Assembly (NCBI RefSeq): GCF_003863355.1
Contig: NZ_QQWG01000015.1
Location: 40,107 to 104,106 of the forward strand
From: Ancylomarina euxina
GTDB taxonomy: Bacteria; Bacteroidota; Bacteroidia; Bacteroidales; Marinifilaceae
Length of the DNA stretch: 64,000 nucleotides
Direction: 5' to 3'
Shown piece after piece: positions 1-8,788 of the stretch; the first letter of the stretch is position 1; each line of letters opens with the position of its first letter. Under the pieces are notes generated by a model. That model was given only the letters and a program-made list of their open reading frames with translations. It did not search any database and had not been told where the DNA came from. A program made the position numbers and the translations under genes.

Positions 1-1
1 T

Positions 2-2020
2 GATGAAATCAGTTTGGTTCGTGTTCTTGTAAAAACACTAATCCTCGGCAATAAAAACTCTGGAGGAGGCAGTACACTAAGCCAGCAGCTGGCCAAGAAC
101 CTTTACCCCAGAAGAGATTTTGGTAAATTTTCGATGCCAGTTAATAAAATTAAAGAAGCGATCACTGCATCAAGATTGGAAAAAATTTATTCCAAAAAGA
201 AAATCCTTCAACTCTATCTCAATACGGTTCCCTTTGGAGAACAAGTTTTTGGTATTGAAAGTGCTTCACGACAATACTTTAGCAAACCAGCTCACCAACT
301 TAAACTTGATGAAAGTGCCGTTCTTATTGGAATGCTTAAAGCGCCTTCCTATTACAACCCTCGACGTTTCCCTGAGAGATCGAAACAACGTAGGAATGTA
401 GTTCTTGGACAAATGACTAAGAACAACTTTATTTCTGAAAATAAAGCAGAACAATTAAAGCAACAGCCGTTAAAAATCAACTATCAGAAACAAAGTACAC
501 ATTCAGGACTTGCACCCTATTTAAGAGAGCGAATTCGTGTAGAGGCTGATAATATTCTGAAAAAATATACAAAAGCTGATGGTTCTTATTACGATATATA
601 CCGAGATGGTTTAAGGATATTAAGTACAGTGGATTACAGCATGCAAACATATGCGGAAGATGCTGTTAAATCGCATATGAATAACCTACAGGGTTTATTC
701 TACAAACACTGGGGAAATCAGAATCCATGGGATAACAATAAAGCGATTCTAACTTCAGCCATTGAGCGTTCTCCTTACTATAAAAAATTAAAGGATGAAG
801 GAAAAAATAAGCAGGAGATTGATAAGTTGTTTAAGACGAAAAGAGAATCCAAAATCTTCACCTGGAATGGTGAAAAAGATGTAAAGATGAGTCCTCTCGA
901 CTCAATAAAGCATTACATTAAACTGTTGAACACTGGCTTTGTTGCAATGGAAAGTAACACGGGTAAAATCAAAGCTTGGGTTGGTGGTATTGATTTCAAA
1001 CATTTTCAATACGATCATGTTACTGGTAGACGTCAAGTGGGTTCAATATTCAAACCTATCGTTTATGCTGCTGCTCTTGAAGCCAATATGTCTCCATTTG
1101 ATTATTATCCTAATGAGCGTAAAGTTTATGCAGAATATCAGGACTGGTCGCCAAGAAATGCTGATAACAATTACGAGGGCAGTTATAGCATGGAAGGTGC
1201 TTTGGCTGAATCAGTCAATACCATTGCTGTGGATCTCATCATGGAAACAGGCATTGAATCAACCATCGAGTTGGCTGAAGAAATGGGGGTTTCTTCACCA
1301 TTACCCAATGTGCCATCTTTAGCTTTGGGAACTGCCAACATTTCGCTTTTAGAAATGATACAGGTTTATGCAAATCTTGCCAACAGAGGGAAAAGAGTAG
1401 ATCCTTATTATATTTCACGAATAGAAACGAACAAAGGTGAGGTTATTGTCGATTTAAACCCACTAGGTGCGGAATTTGAGACTAGCTTATCTCCTGAGAA
1501 TGCAGATATTATTAATCATATGCTGACGGCCGTTGTCGATAGTGGTACGGCTAAAAGTTTGAGAACGGTATATGGCTTAAAAGGTGAGTTTGCAGGTAAA
1601 ACAGGAACAACTCAATCACAAGCTGATGGTTGGTATATTGGTTACAATCAAAACCTGGTTGCTGGAGCTTGGGTTGGTGCTGCTGATATGCGAGTGCATT
1701 TTCGTTCTTTAGCTCTAGGACAAGGTGCTACAATGGCTTTACCAATTTATGGTAAATTCATGCATCAGCTCAACAATAACAGTAAATACGACAACTATTG
1801 TTCTGCTCCTTTTTTCAAACCAGATAATACAAGCTTGGCTAAACTAGACATGCCACACTATATGCCTCCAAGAGCTAATTTCTTCGAAAGACTGCTGGGG
1901 CTAGACAACAAAAAAGATGATAAAATAAAGTTGGAGGAACGTCGAGCTAAACGAAAGAAAAATAAAAAATCAATCTACGATAAGATTAAATCGATTTTTG
2001 GAGGAAAGAATAAAGACTAG
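2..2020 (+). CDS. mrcA: Class A penicillin-binding protein 1A (5' truncated by window edge)
   Basis: Bifunctional peptidoglycan glycosyltransferase/transpeptidase that polymerises and cross-links murein at the outer face of the inner membrane. The reading frame is open from base 2, so the N-terminal membrane anchor and the first catalytic Glu of the glycosyltransferase domain lie upstream of the window. Visible glycosyltransferase motifs are GGGSTLSQQLAKN (near base 60) and the following RLEKIYSKKKILQLYLN. The transpeptidase domain shows the SIFK active-site serine tetrad (near base 1040), an SVN motif (ESVNTIAVD) and the KTGTT box (near base 1600). The C-terminus is a Lys/Arg-rich tail of about 40 residues. 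The gene ends just before a strong bidirectional terminator. Family assignment is firm; the choice of paralogue name is by similarity only. Confidence 0.93.
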   Translation, partial: DEISLVRVLVKTLILGNKNSGGGSTLSQQLAKNLYPRRDFGKFSMPVNKIKEAITASRLEKIYSKKKILQLYLNTVPFGEQVFGIESASRQYFSKPAHQLKLDESAVLIGMLKAPSYYNPRRFPERSKQRRNVVLGQMTKNNFISENKAEQLKQQPLKINYQKQSTHSGLAPYLRERIRVEADNILKKYTKADGSYYDIYRDGLRILSTVDYSMQTYAEDAVKSHMNNLQGLFYKHWGNQNPWDNNKAILTSAIERSPYYKKLKDEGKNKQEIDKLFKTKRESKIFTWNGEKDVKMSPLDSIKHYIKLLNTGFVAMESNTGKIKAWVGGIDFKHFQYDHVTGRRQVGSIFKPIVYAAALEANMSPFDYYPNERKVYAEYQDWSPRNADNNYEGSYSMEGALAESVNTIAVDLIMETGIESTIELAEEMGVSSPLPNVPSLALGTANISLLEMIQVYANLANRGKRVDPYYISRIETNKGEVIVDLNPLGAEFETSLSPENADIINHMLTAVVDSGTAKSLRTVYGLKGEFAGKTGTTQSQADGWYIGYNQNLVAGAWVGAADMRVHFRSLALGQGATMALPIYGKFMHQLNNNSKYDNYCSAPFFKPDNTSLAKLDMPHYMPPRANFFERLLGLDNKKDDKIKLEERRAKRKKNKKSIYDKIKSIFGGKNKD

Positions 2021-2040
2021 TTTAAGGGTATTCCAAAAGG

Positions 2041-2086
2041 AAAGCGTAGATGAATCTTTTGATTTAAGATTTATCTACGCTTTTTT
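2041..2086. terminator. Bidirectional intrinsic terminator
   Basis: An almost perfect 18-bp hairpin (arms 2041-2058 and 2066-2083, one G-U pair, 7-nt loop) begins with AAA and ends in six T. It separates the convergent PBP gene (ends 2020) and rarA (ends 2111), so it can serve both. Confidence 0.85.
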
Positions 2087-2110
2087 CATCTTATTAAAGG
2101 ACTATAGGCT

Positions 2111-3385
2111 CTAGAATCTTTTCTTCCACCAAAATTTCAGTCGTTCTAAAACTTTTACCTCGAGTGAATTGTTTTGTGGAATATATAAACGTTGATTCAT
2201 TATTTCTTCAGGAAGGTACTCCTGATTAACAAAGTTCCCTGGATAATCATGAGAATATTTATACTCTTTGTTATAACCCAGATCTTTCATCAGCTTAGTT
2301 GGTGCATTACGCAAATGTAGAGGCACTGATAGGTTACCTGTTTCTCTAACCAAAGCTTGAGCCTTACCAATTGCCAGATAAGACGCATTACTTTTTGCCG
2401 AAGTTGCTAAGTAAATTGCTACTTCTGAAAGAATAATTCGAGATTCAGGCATGCCAACCAAATTTACCGATTGAAAACCCGCATTGGCTAAAAGCAAGGC
2501 ATTGGGATTTGCTAAACCAATATCTTCACTGGCAGATATAACCAGTCGCCGAGCAATAAATTTAGGATCTTCTCCCCCTTCAATCATTCGGGCTAACCAA
2601 TAGACTGCAGCATCAGGATCGCTACCACGAATCGATTTAATTAAGGCAGATGCTATATCGTAATGTTGTTCACCATCCTTATCATACATGGATGGATTTT
2701 CCTGCAGCTCTTTAAGGACTAATTCATTGGTCAAAACTATTTTATCAGTCGCTTGGGAATTAACTACCAACTCTAAAATATTCAGAAGTTTACGTGCATC
2801 ACCTCCTGAAAATTTAATCAGAGCGTCCTTTTCTTTTACAGTAACATCCTTTTCTTTTAAATAAAGGTCTTTAGTTAGAGCATGTTCAATCAGATATTCC
2901 AAGTCTGATTTCTCCTGAGCTTTCAGAACGTAAACCTGACAACGCGAAAGCAAGGGTGATATCACCTCAAAAGAAGGATTCTCAGTTGTGGCACCAATCA
3001 GCGTGACAGTCCCATTTTCGACAGCTCCCAGAAGTGAATCCTGCTGCGATTTACTGAATCGATGAATTTCATCAATAAATAAGATAGGATTGGGTGTAGA
3101 AAAAAACTTCTGTTTTTCAGCTTTTGCGATCACCTCCCTCACATCTTTCACACCAGAATTAACTGCTGATAAATTGTAAAATGGACGATTTAACTGATTG
3201 GCAATAATCTTCGCCAAAGTTGTTTTACCAACGCCTGGAGGCCCCCAAAGAATAAAAGAAGAAATATTCCCTGATTCAATCATCTTTCGAAGAACAGCTT
3301 TCTCTCCCACCAAATGTTTTTGTCCCAAATAATTTTCAAGACTGTTAGGTCGTAATCGTTCTGCTAAAGGTTGGTTCGGTGTCAT
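2111..3385 (-). CDS. rarA: Replication-associated recombination protein A (RarA/MgsA AAA+ ATPase)
   Basis: AAA+ ATPase related to clamp-loader and RuvB proteins, acting at stalled replication forks. At 424 residues it has the usual RarA length. Residues 48-55 are the Walker A box GPPGVGKT, residues 101-108 are Walker B (ILFIDEIH), and GATTENPSFE followed by LLSRC supplies sensor 1 and the arginine finger. The C-terminal half has the RarA tetramerisation region, with the typical GSDPDAAVYWLARM and EDIGLANP motifs. It stands alone, between a terminator and the start of the next gene on the same strand. TAAGTTTG, a good -7 element, lies only 5 nt upstream of the ATG on the minus strand (3390-3397), which would imply an almost leaderless transcript; no -33 TTG is seen, so I do not rely on it. 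Confidence 0.95.
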   Translation of the reverse strand: MTPNQPLAERLRPNSLENYLGQKHLVGEKAVLRKMIESGNISSFILWGPPGVGKTTLAKIIANQLNRPFYNLSAVNSGVKDVREVIAKAEKQKFFSTPNPILFIDEIHRFSKSQQDSLLGAVENGTVTLIGATTENPSFEVISPLLSRCQVYVLKAQEKSDLEYLIEHALTKDLYLKEKDVTVKEKDALIKFSGGDARKLLNILELVVNSQATDKIVLTNELVLKELQENPSMYDKDGEQHYDIASALIKSIRGSDPDAAVYWLARMIEGGEDPKFIARRLVISASEDIGLANPNALLLANAGFQSVNLVGMPESRIILSEVAIYLATSAKSNASYLAIGKAQALVRETGNLSVPLHLRNAPTKLMKDLGYNKEYKYSHDYPGNFVNQEYLPEEIMNQRLYIPQNNSLEVKVLERLKFWWKKRF

Positions 3386-3473
3386 GAGACAAACTTAAAG
3401 GTTAAAAGAAAAAAGATTAAAGGCTAAGATGATGCTTCGCGACACTGTATATCCATTACTGACTAATGACAGT

Positions 3474-5453
3474 CTATTTCTCCTTATTGCAATAGCGTTT
3501 AATAACATTATAGGCATCAAGAAGTCCAAGTTCTCCGGCCTTACTCAAATCGCCATAGGCCGAAGTTTTATCATTGTTGTACAGATAAACCAAACCTCTA
3601 TTAAAATAGGCTTCTTTTAGTCTACTATCTAATTCGATAGCCCTGGTATAATCAGAGATTGCTTTATCAAATTGTTTCGATTTCGCATAGGTATTACCCC
3701 GATTAAAATAGGCGAAAATAAAATCAGAGTTCAGCTCTAGAGCTTTATTAAAATCCATAATAGCCGAACTGTAATCAACGATAATTTCATGATTCTTATT
3801 CTTAGTATCATCGTTCAAACTCAAATTGGTATCAATATTCACACCAATAGATTGGATATAATCAGTCATATCGACAATAGCATTGGCTCTATTAAAATAG
3901 GCAAAGGCAAATTTTCTATTTTTCTCGATACATGCATTAAACGAAGCAATAGCATTATTATACTTCTTATTACTTAACTCATAAGATCCCTTAAAGAAAT
4001 AGGCTTCGCTGTTGCCTAATTTTATTTCAAGCTCAGCATTTTTGATTTGCTGATCGACCAAGTTCTTTGAGGATGGATAATGCTTATTACTAAATGTGAA
4101 AGCAGGAGAATAATTATGCTTTTGATTGTAATTCATCAATTCCTGATCGTAATACTGCATTCTTCCTGCACGAAGGCTATCGATGGATAGATGACTGATA
4201 TGAAAATCTTTCTCAAGCTGAATGGCCACAAATTTATCTTGGACACGTCCCTTGATAATTTCTTCAATGATTTTTTCACGTGAATTCAAGTCAATTAAAC
4301 GTTGAAAATTTTCTGTGGTGTCAACAAAGGCGGCCATAGATCCTTCATTTTTCATTCGCTTATACTTATCAATGATAATAAGCCCTTGGTTTCTATCTTC
4401 AATGGAACCATCAAGATCATTGATATCGCGTTTAGCTGACGATCGGGCCAGATAAGCTTTAGCAAAATCTGGGTAAATTTTAATTGCAGTCGTATAATCG
4501 GCAATAGCTCCCAAATTATCCCCAATATCAGCCTTTACGAGACCTCTATTGAAATAAATTAGCATATTATCAGGATTCATATCCAATACCATATTAAAAT
4601 CATCAATCGCTGAATTAAAATCACCAACCTCTGATTTTAGAAGTGCTCTATTATAATAACCATAGGCATTGTTCGGATCCAGTTCAATCACCTTATCGTA
4701 ATCTGCCAAAGCTCCTTTTAGGTTCTTTGTGGCATAATTCGAAATACCTCTTCCCATTATCAAGCGTGAATCCTTGGGGTTAATCTTTAAAGCGCGCTCA
4801 TAATCCTCAACCGATTCCTTAAATTGCTTATTCTTGTACTTTAAATAAGCTCGATGACCGAAAGCGTCAGCTGAAAAATTATTGAGTTGAACCGCTTTAT
4901 TACAGTCCGCAATTGCTCCATCAATATCTTCCAGTTGCTCTCTTACAACAGCTCTGTTTAGATAGGCGCCAATCATATCCTTTTTCAAATTTAAGGCTTT
5001 TGTATAGTTTGTTTCAGCCTCATTAAAACGTTTTAAAGCAGCCAATGTAATTCCTCTATTGGCGAATATATCGGGATTGCTGGGATTCAAATCTTCAGCC
5101 ATATCAAAATCCTTAAGAGCTTGCCTGTAACGGCTCAAATGATTATTAGCTACGCCTCGATAAAGGTAGGCCAAAGTATAATTTGGATTAATTGAAATTG
5201 CCTTGGTATAATCAATCTCAGCACCCTCAAAATCCTCAAGGTAATATTTTGCTAATGCTCTAAACAGATAAGGTTCTGGCAAATATGGCTTAACTCTAAT
5301 TATCTCATTGAATTTTATAATAGCCTCAGTATAATCATCAAAGTAAATGGCATTTCGTCCTTTTGATAATAAATTTTCAGTGTTAAGTTGTGCACTGGCT
5401 ATTTTTAAACAAAAAATAAAACTCAGTAATATGAGAAGTCGGTATAAACGCAT
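3474..5453 (-). CDS. Secreted TPR-repeat protein
   Basis: 659 residues: an N-terminal signal peptide (MRLYRLLILLSFIFCLKIASA) followed by a long run of tetratricopeptide repeats. The first block covers about residues 20-370 and a second about 470-655, each repeat showing the pattern A-Y/F-NRG-D-AI-DYTKAIELDP. Between them is a helical, repeat-poor linker of about 100 residues without a recognised domain. TPR arrays are protein-binding scaffolds; the signal peptide places this one in the periplasm or at the envelope. No partner is encoded beside it, so the cargo is unknown. Stop is TAA on the minus strand at 3474-3476. Confidence 0.88.
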   Translation of the reverse strand: MRLYRLLILLSFIFCLKIASAQLNTENLLSKGRNAIYFDDYTEAIIKFNEIIRVKPYLPEPYLFRALAKYYLEDFEGAEIDYTKAISINPNYTLAYLYRGVANNHLSRYRQALKDFDMAEDLNPSNPDIFANRGITLAALKRFNEAETNYTKALNLKKDMIGAYLNRAVVREQLEDIDGAIADCNKAVQLNNFSADAFGHRAYLKYKNKQFKESVEDYERALKINPKDSRLIMGRGISNYATKNLKGALADYDKVIELDPNNAYGYYNRALLKSEVGDFNSAIDDFNMVLDMNPDNMLIYFNRGLVKADIGDNLGAIADYTTAIKIYPDFAKAYLARSSAKRDINDLDGSIEDRNQGLIIIDKYKRMKNEGSMAAFVDTTENFQRLIDLNSREKIIEEIIKGRVQDKFVAIQLEKDFHISHLSIDSLRAGRMQYYDQELMNYNQKHNYSPAFTFSNKHYPSSKNLVDQQIKNAELEIKLGNSEAYFFKGSYELSNKKYNNAIASFNACIEKNRKFAFAYFNRANAIVDMTDYIQSIGVNIDTNLSLNDDTKNKNHEIIVDYSSAIMDFNKALELNSDFIFAYFNRGNTYAKSKQFDKAISDYTRAIELDSRLKEAYFNRGLVYLYNNDKTSAYGDLSKAGELGLLDAYNVIKRYCNKEK

Positions 5454-5481
5454 AGAGACAATGATTTCGAGTGTTGAATTA

Positions 5482-5489
5482 CAAACTTA
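5482..5489 (-). promoter_or_regulatory. Possible -7 element (TAAGTTTG) for the TPR gene
   Basis: Read on the minus strand, TAAGTTTG matches the Bacteroidota -7 consensus TAnnTTTG and lies about 28 nt upstream of the ATG. A TTG is found 23 nt further upstream (consensus spacing about 19), so the match is only partial. Confidence 0.35.
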
Positions 5490-5748
5490 AAAAATCTAGC
5501 TTGTAATCAGATCAAATTAACAGATTTTAAATCAATAAAATTATCCTTTCTATAGGCTTATAGTTCTCAATTTCATTTCATCTAATACAGATGCATTCAA
5601 TTTTTATTATTTTACTAAATGTCTTAACTTGAAGATAGAAGCACAGACACAATTCGCTACGATCTTAAGATCATTGACTTGAACACACTGTGTTTTGTGT
5701 ATAATACGATTCATTCTGTTTGATTAATACCGACTTAAACCTATAGCT

Positions 5749-6435
5749 ATGAAAAATATCCTACATCAATACATGAAAAATCGCTACCAGCATAAAGAAG
5801 ATGAATCATCCAAATATAAATTTCCAGGACCAGTGATTACTATTTCAAGAGAGTGTGGATGTCATGCAATCAATATAGCTAATGCTCTGGTTAAAAATCT
5901 CACTAAAATTACGGGTGAGAAATGGACAGTTCTAAGCAAAGAAATACTTGTAGAAGCGGCAGAAAAACTAAATCTACATCCTAAGAAAATTGAATATGTT
6001 TTCGAATCAAAAGAAAAATCAACCTGGGATGAGGTTTTTGCATCAATGTCTAACAAATATTATAAAAGCGATAAACAAATAAAAAAAACCATTGCCGAAG
6101 TCGTACAAGCGATGGCCAAACGTGGCAACTGTGTTATTATAGGGCGTGGAGGTGTTATTCTGACTCAAGACATCGAAAGATCTTTGCATTTAAAACTTCA
6201 AGCTCCTCTTGAATGGCGTGCGACTCAATTGCAAAAAAATCATGGTGGTACCCTTGAAGAAATGAAAACCTATGCTCGAACAGTAGATGAGAAAAGGGAG
6301 ATTCTACGTAATTTTTTCAATAAAAGACCATTGGAACTGAGTCATTTTGATCTAGTATTCAACGCCATGAAATTAGATGATGAAATAATGGTTAATACAA
6401 CAATTGAGATCTTAAAAGCAAAAAAAATCATTTAA
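5749..6435 (+). CDS. Cytidylate kinase-like family protein
   Basis: 228 residues resembling the cytidylate-kinase-like (AAA_26/Cytidylate_kin2) family: PGPVITISRECGCHAINIANAL at the N-terminus, a central NCVIIGRGGVIL strand-turn, and a C-terminal RTVDEKR/FFN region like the nucleotide-monophosphate kinase lid. In this family the P-loop diverges from the GxxGxGKS of true Cmk; here it reads SRECGCHAINIA, with no Lys-Ser/Thr pair, so catalysis as a CMP kinase is uncertain. Such proteins are common as second copies next to true cmk in Bacteroidota; their substrate is not established. Single-gene unit with about 300 nt of upstream spacer. Confidence 0.8.
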   Translation: MKNILHQYMKNRYQHKEDESSKYKFPGPVITISRECGCHAINIANALVKNLTKITGEKWTVLSKEILVEAAEKLNLHPKKIEYVFESKEKSTWDEVFASMSNKYYKSDKQIKKTIAEVVQAMAKRGNCVIIGRGGVILTQDIERSLHLKLQAPLEWRATQLQKNHGGTLEEMKTYARTVDEKREILRNFFNKRPLELSHFDLVFNAMKLDDEIMVNTTIEILKAKKII

Positions 6436-6555
6436 GTATATCTTGATGAGGCGATATAGTAAGCATGATTAATATTATGCTATGATTGTCTCAACCAATC
6501 TTATCGAGTCAAATCATAATTATATCTAAAAACTTAAGCAAAGCCCTTATTTCAA

Positions 6556-6585
6556 TTGGCTAGGTTTAAGTTTTTGTTATTTTTG
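6556..6585 (+). promoter_or_regulatory. Bacteroidota-type promoter of the C1 peptidase gene
   Basis: TTG (6556-6558), a 19-nt spacer and TATTTTTG (6578-6585) match the TTG-N19-TAnnTTTG promoter of the Bacteroidota housekeeping sigma factor exactly. Transcription would start near 6592, giving a leader of about 95 nt before the ATG at 6689. Confidence 0.7.
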
Positions 6586-6688
6586 CGGTTCTAAATGGAA
6601 TCTACTTTATCTGACTATATAAAGAAAAGTCGTATACAAATCTATTTTGAGAAACAGAGAACAATTTATTACTTAAAACAACAATACT

Positions 6689-7903
6689 ATGAATTTTAGA
6701 ATTCTTGCTACAGCCTTACTTATTGGAGGAACTGTATTTTCTTCATCAGCTGAAGTAAAAAAAGACAAAAAAAAGGACAAAGAAGAAGGTTATATTTTTA
6801 CTGAGGTAAAACGTATGCCTGCAACTTCTGTAAAAGATCAGCACCGTTCTGGTACCTGTTGGGCTTTTTCTGGACTTTCATTCATGGAGTCAGAAATGCT
6901 TCGTATGGGCAAACCTGAAGCCGATTTATCAGAAATGTTTGTGGTTTACAACTGTTACTCAGATAAGGCTATTAAAGATGTTCGTTTGAGCGGTAAATTC
7001 AACTTTGGTGGCGGTGGAGCATTCCACGATGTAACTTACGTATGGAAAAACTATGGTATCGTTCCTGAGTCAGTATACGCTGGATTAAACTATGGTGAAG
7101 CTGGTCACACTCATGGTGAAATGGATATTATCCTAAGTAACTATGTTGATGCTGTTATCGCTAACAAAAACAAAAAATTAACGCCAACCTGGCACAAAGG
7201 TTTCAATGGTGTTTTAGATGCTTACTTAGGAAAATTACCTGATACTTTCGATTACGAAGGAAAAGAGTACACGCCTAAATCATTTGCAAAGGACTATACA
7301 GGTCTTAACGCTGATGATTATATCGAAATCTCATCTTACACTCACCACCCATTCTACGAAAAATTCATTATCGAAGTTGGTGACAACTGGTTATGGGACG
7401 AGGTTTATAACTTACCTATTAACGAGATGATGGAAGTTATGGAAAGTGCTATCATGAATGGTTACACCATTGGATGGGCTTCTGATGTAAGCGAAAAAGG
7501 CTTTGCATACCGTAAGGGTGTTGCGATTGTTCCTGAAGCGGATACTAAGAACATGAGCGATTCTGAGATTTCAAAATGGCAGGATATGTCAGACAAGAAA
7601 AAGAATGCTAAATTATATAGCTTCGAAGGTCCTGGTCAAGAAAAAGTGATTACTCAGGAAATGCGCCAAGAAGCTTTCGATAACTACACAACAACTGATG
7701 ATCACGGTATGCACATTGTTGGTATTTCTAAAGATCAAAAAGGTAACAAATACTTTATTGTAAAGAACTCTTGGGGTACTGACAACAACCCTTACGAAGG
7801 ATATTTTTACGCTTCATTCCCATTTGTATCATACAAGACCATGTCTTTCATGATACACAAGGATGCAGTTCCTGCTAAATTGAGAAAAAAATTAGGCTTG
7901 TAA
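6689..7903 (+). CDS. Secreted C1B cysteine aminopeptidase (bleomycin hydrolase/PepC family)
   Basis: 404-residue papain-fold peptidase of the C1B group. It has a signal peptide (residues 1-21, ending SSSAE) and then a very Lys-rich stretch before the mature domain. The catalytic set is complete: oxyanion Gln51, nucleophile Cys57 in GTCWAFSG, His342 in DDHGMHIVG, and Asn360 in VKNSWG. Family members are usually cytosolic hexameric aminopeptidases; secreted forms like this are frequent in Bacteroidota and probably process peptides in the periplasm. The gene has its own promoter and a strong terminator, so it is monocistronic. Codon use is conspicuously biased (GGT, AAC, GTT), suggesting high expression. 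Confidence 0.92.
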   Translation: MNFRILATALLIGGTVFSSSAEVKKDKKKDKEEGYIFTEVKRMPATSVKDQHRSGTCWAFSGLSFMESEMLRMGKPEADLSEMFVVYNCYSDKAIKDVRLSGKFNFGGGGAFHDVTYVWKNYGIVPESVYAGLNYGEAGHTHGEMDIILSNYVDAVIANKNKKLTPTWHKGFNGVLDAYLGKLPDTFDYEGKEYTPKSFAKDYTGLNADDYIEISSYTHHPFYEKFIIEVGDNWLWDEVYNLPINEMMEVMESAIMNGYTIGWASDVSEKGFAYRKGVAIVPEADTKNMSDSEISKWQDMSDKKKNAKLYSFEGPGQEKVITQEMRQEAFDNYTTTDDHGMHIVGISKDQKGNKYFIVKNSWGTDNNPYEGYFYASFPFVSYKTMSFMIHKDAVPAKLRKKLGL

Positions 7904-7926
7904 AAAACAAACTCAATCCTATTCTG

Positions 7927-7961
7927 AAAAAGCTCGATCATGACGATCGAGCTTTTTTTTT
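7927..7961 (+). terminator. Intrinsic terminator after the C1 peptidase
   Basis: A perfect 9-bp stem AGCTCGATC/GATCGAGCT with a 5-nt loop, preceded by A residues and followed by at least eight T. Confidence 0.88.
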
Positions 7962-8120
7962 GTGCCATTTATCACCAATTTCTAATAATTGGTCCGATTT
8001 TTGATTATTTCCGAAATTGAAAAATTTAATATAAATTCGTCAATCTGTAAAGTTTATTCTTTTATAGATCTTTTTTTTAATAAGCAACTCATTAGATTAT
8101 AAATACAAAAATCCTACACT

Positions 8121-8717
8121 ATGAAAAAGTTATTATTAGTAGCAGTCATCTGCTTATTCTCATCGGCATTGTTTGCCCAATTAGCCTCACCTATCAGTCT
8201 TGGTATTCACGGTGGCCTTGTTAGTACTAAACTTGAAACTAACATGAGTAGTTCTAGCATAAAAGAAAATGCTGAGAATGGAATGATGCTAGGTGCATTT
8301 GCAAGAATTAATATCAACAAATGGTATATTCAACCAGAATTGAATTACGTAAAACGCAAATCATCAATAGAACAATCTTTTATGGGTGCTGATATCAAAA
8401 TGGATGTAGAAACCAAGAGTATTGATATACCTGTTTTATTAGGTTATAAGATTGTAAAATTACCTCTATTTAAGCTGAGAGCTTTTGCTGGTCCTGTAGC
8501 TTCATTCAATATCGACGACAAGATTAAAACTACTCTTGGAGATGTTGAAGATGGCAATTTTAAAAGTGCCGTTTGGAATGCAAAAGTTGGTGCTGGTGTT
8601 GATGTTTGGAAACTGACTCTTGATGTGGATTATGAATTTGGTTTAACAGATGTTTCTTCTGAATTCTTGAAGAAAAACAAGATGGTAAATGTGACTTTGG
8701 GATTCCGTTTATTCTAA
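8121..8717 (+). CDS. Outer-membrane beta-barrel protein (PorT-like/OMP_b-brl_2)
   Basis: 198 residues with a clear signal peptide cut after LFAQ, followed by alternating hydrophobic/polar strands (GIHGGLVST, WYIQPELNYVKR, SIDIPVLLGYKI, FAGPVASFNI, AKVGAGVDVWKLTLDVDYEFGL, NVTLGFRLF). The WYIQPELxY and IDIPVLxGYK motifs are hallmarks of the eight-stranded PorT-like barrels that are abundant in Bacteroidota. It ends with the usual aromatic C-terminal residue (Phe). The function of these small barrels is mostly unknown. It has its own spacer upstream and a terminator downstream. Confidence 0.88.
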   Translation: MKKLLLVAVICLFSSALFAQLASPISLGIHGGLVSTKLETNMSSSSIKENAENGMMLGAFARININKWYIQPELNYVKRKSSIEQSFMGADIKMDVETKSIDIPVLLGYKIVKLPLFKLRAFAGPVASFNIDDKIKTTLGDVEDGNFKSAVWNAKVGAGVDVWKLTLDVDYEFGLTDVSSEFLKKNKMVNVTLGFRLF

Positions 8718-8722
8718 ATCTA

Positions 8723-8774
8723 TTTCAAGCATAAAAAAACCACCAATGATTTGGTGGTTTTTTTATGCTTGAAA
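8723..8774. terminator. Perfect 24-bp bidirectional terminator
   Basis: Arms 8723-8746 and 8751-8774 are perfect reverse complements with a TGAT loop; internal A7/T7 runs act as the U-tract in either direction. It separates the convergent barrel gene and the TolC gene. Confidence 0.9.
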
Positions 8775-8788
8775 ATGAATGCTAAATT

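Noticed and set aside
5679..5706. Sigma-70-like promoter (TTGAAC...TATAAT) before the cytidylate-kinase-like gene
   Set aside because: E. coli-type boxes are not the Bacteroidota consensus, and spacing to TATAAT is only 15 nt.
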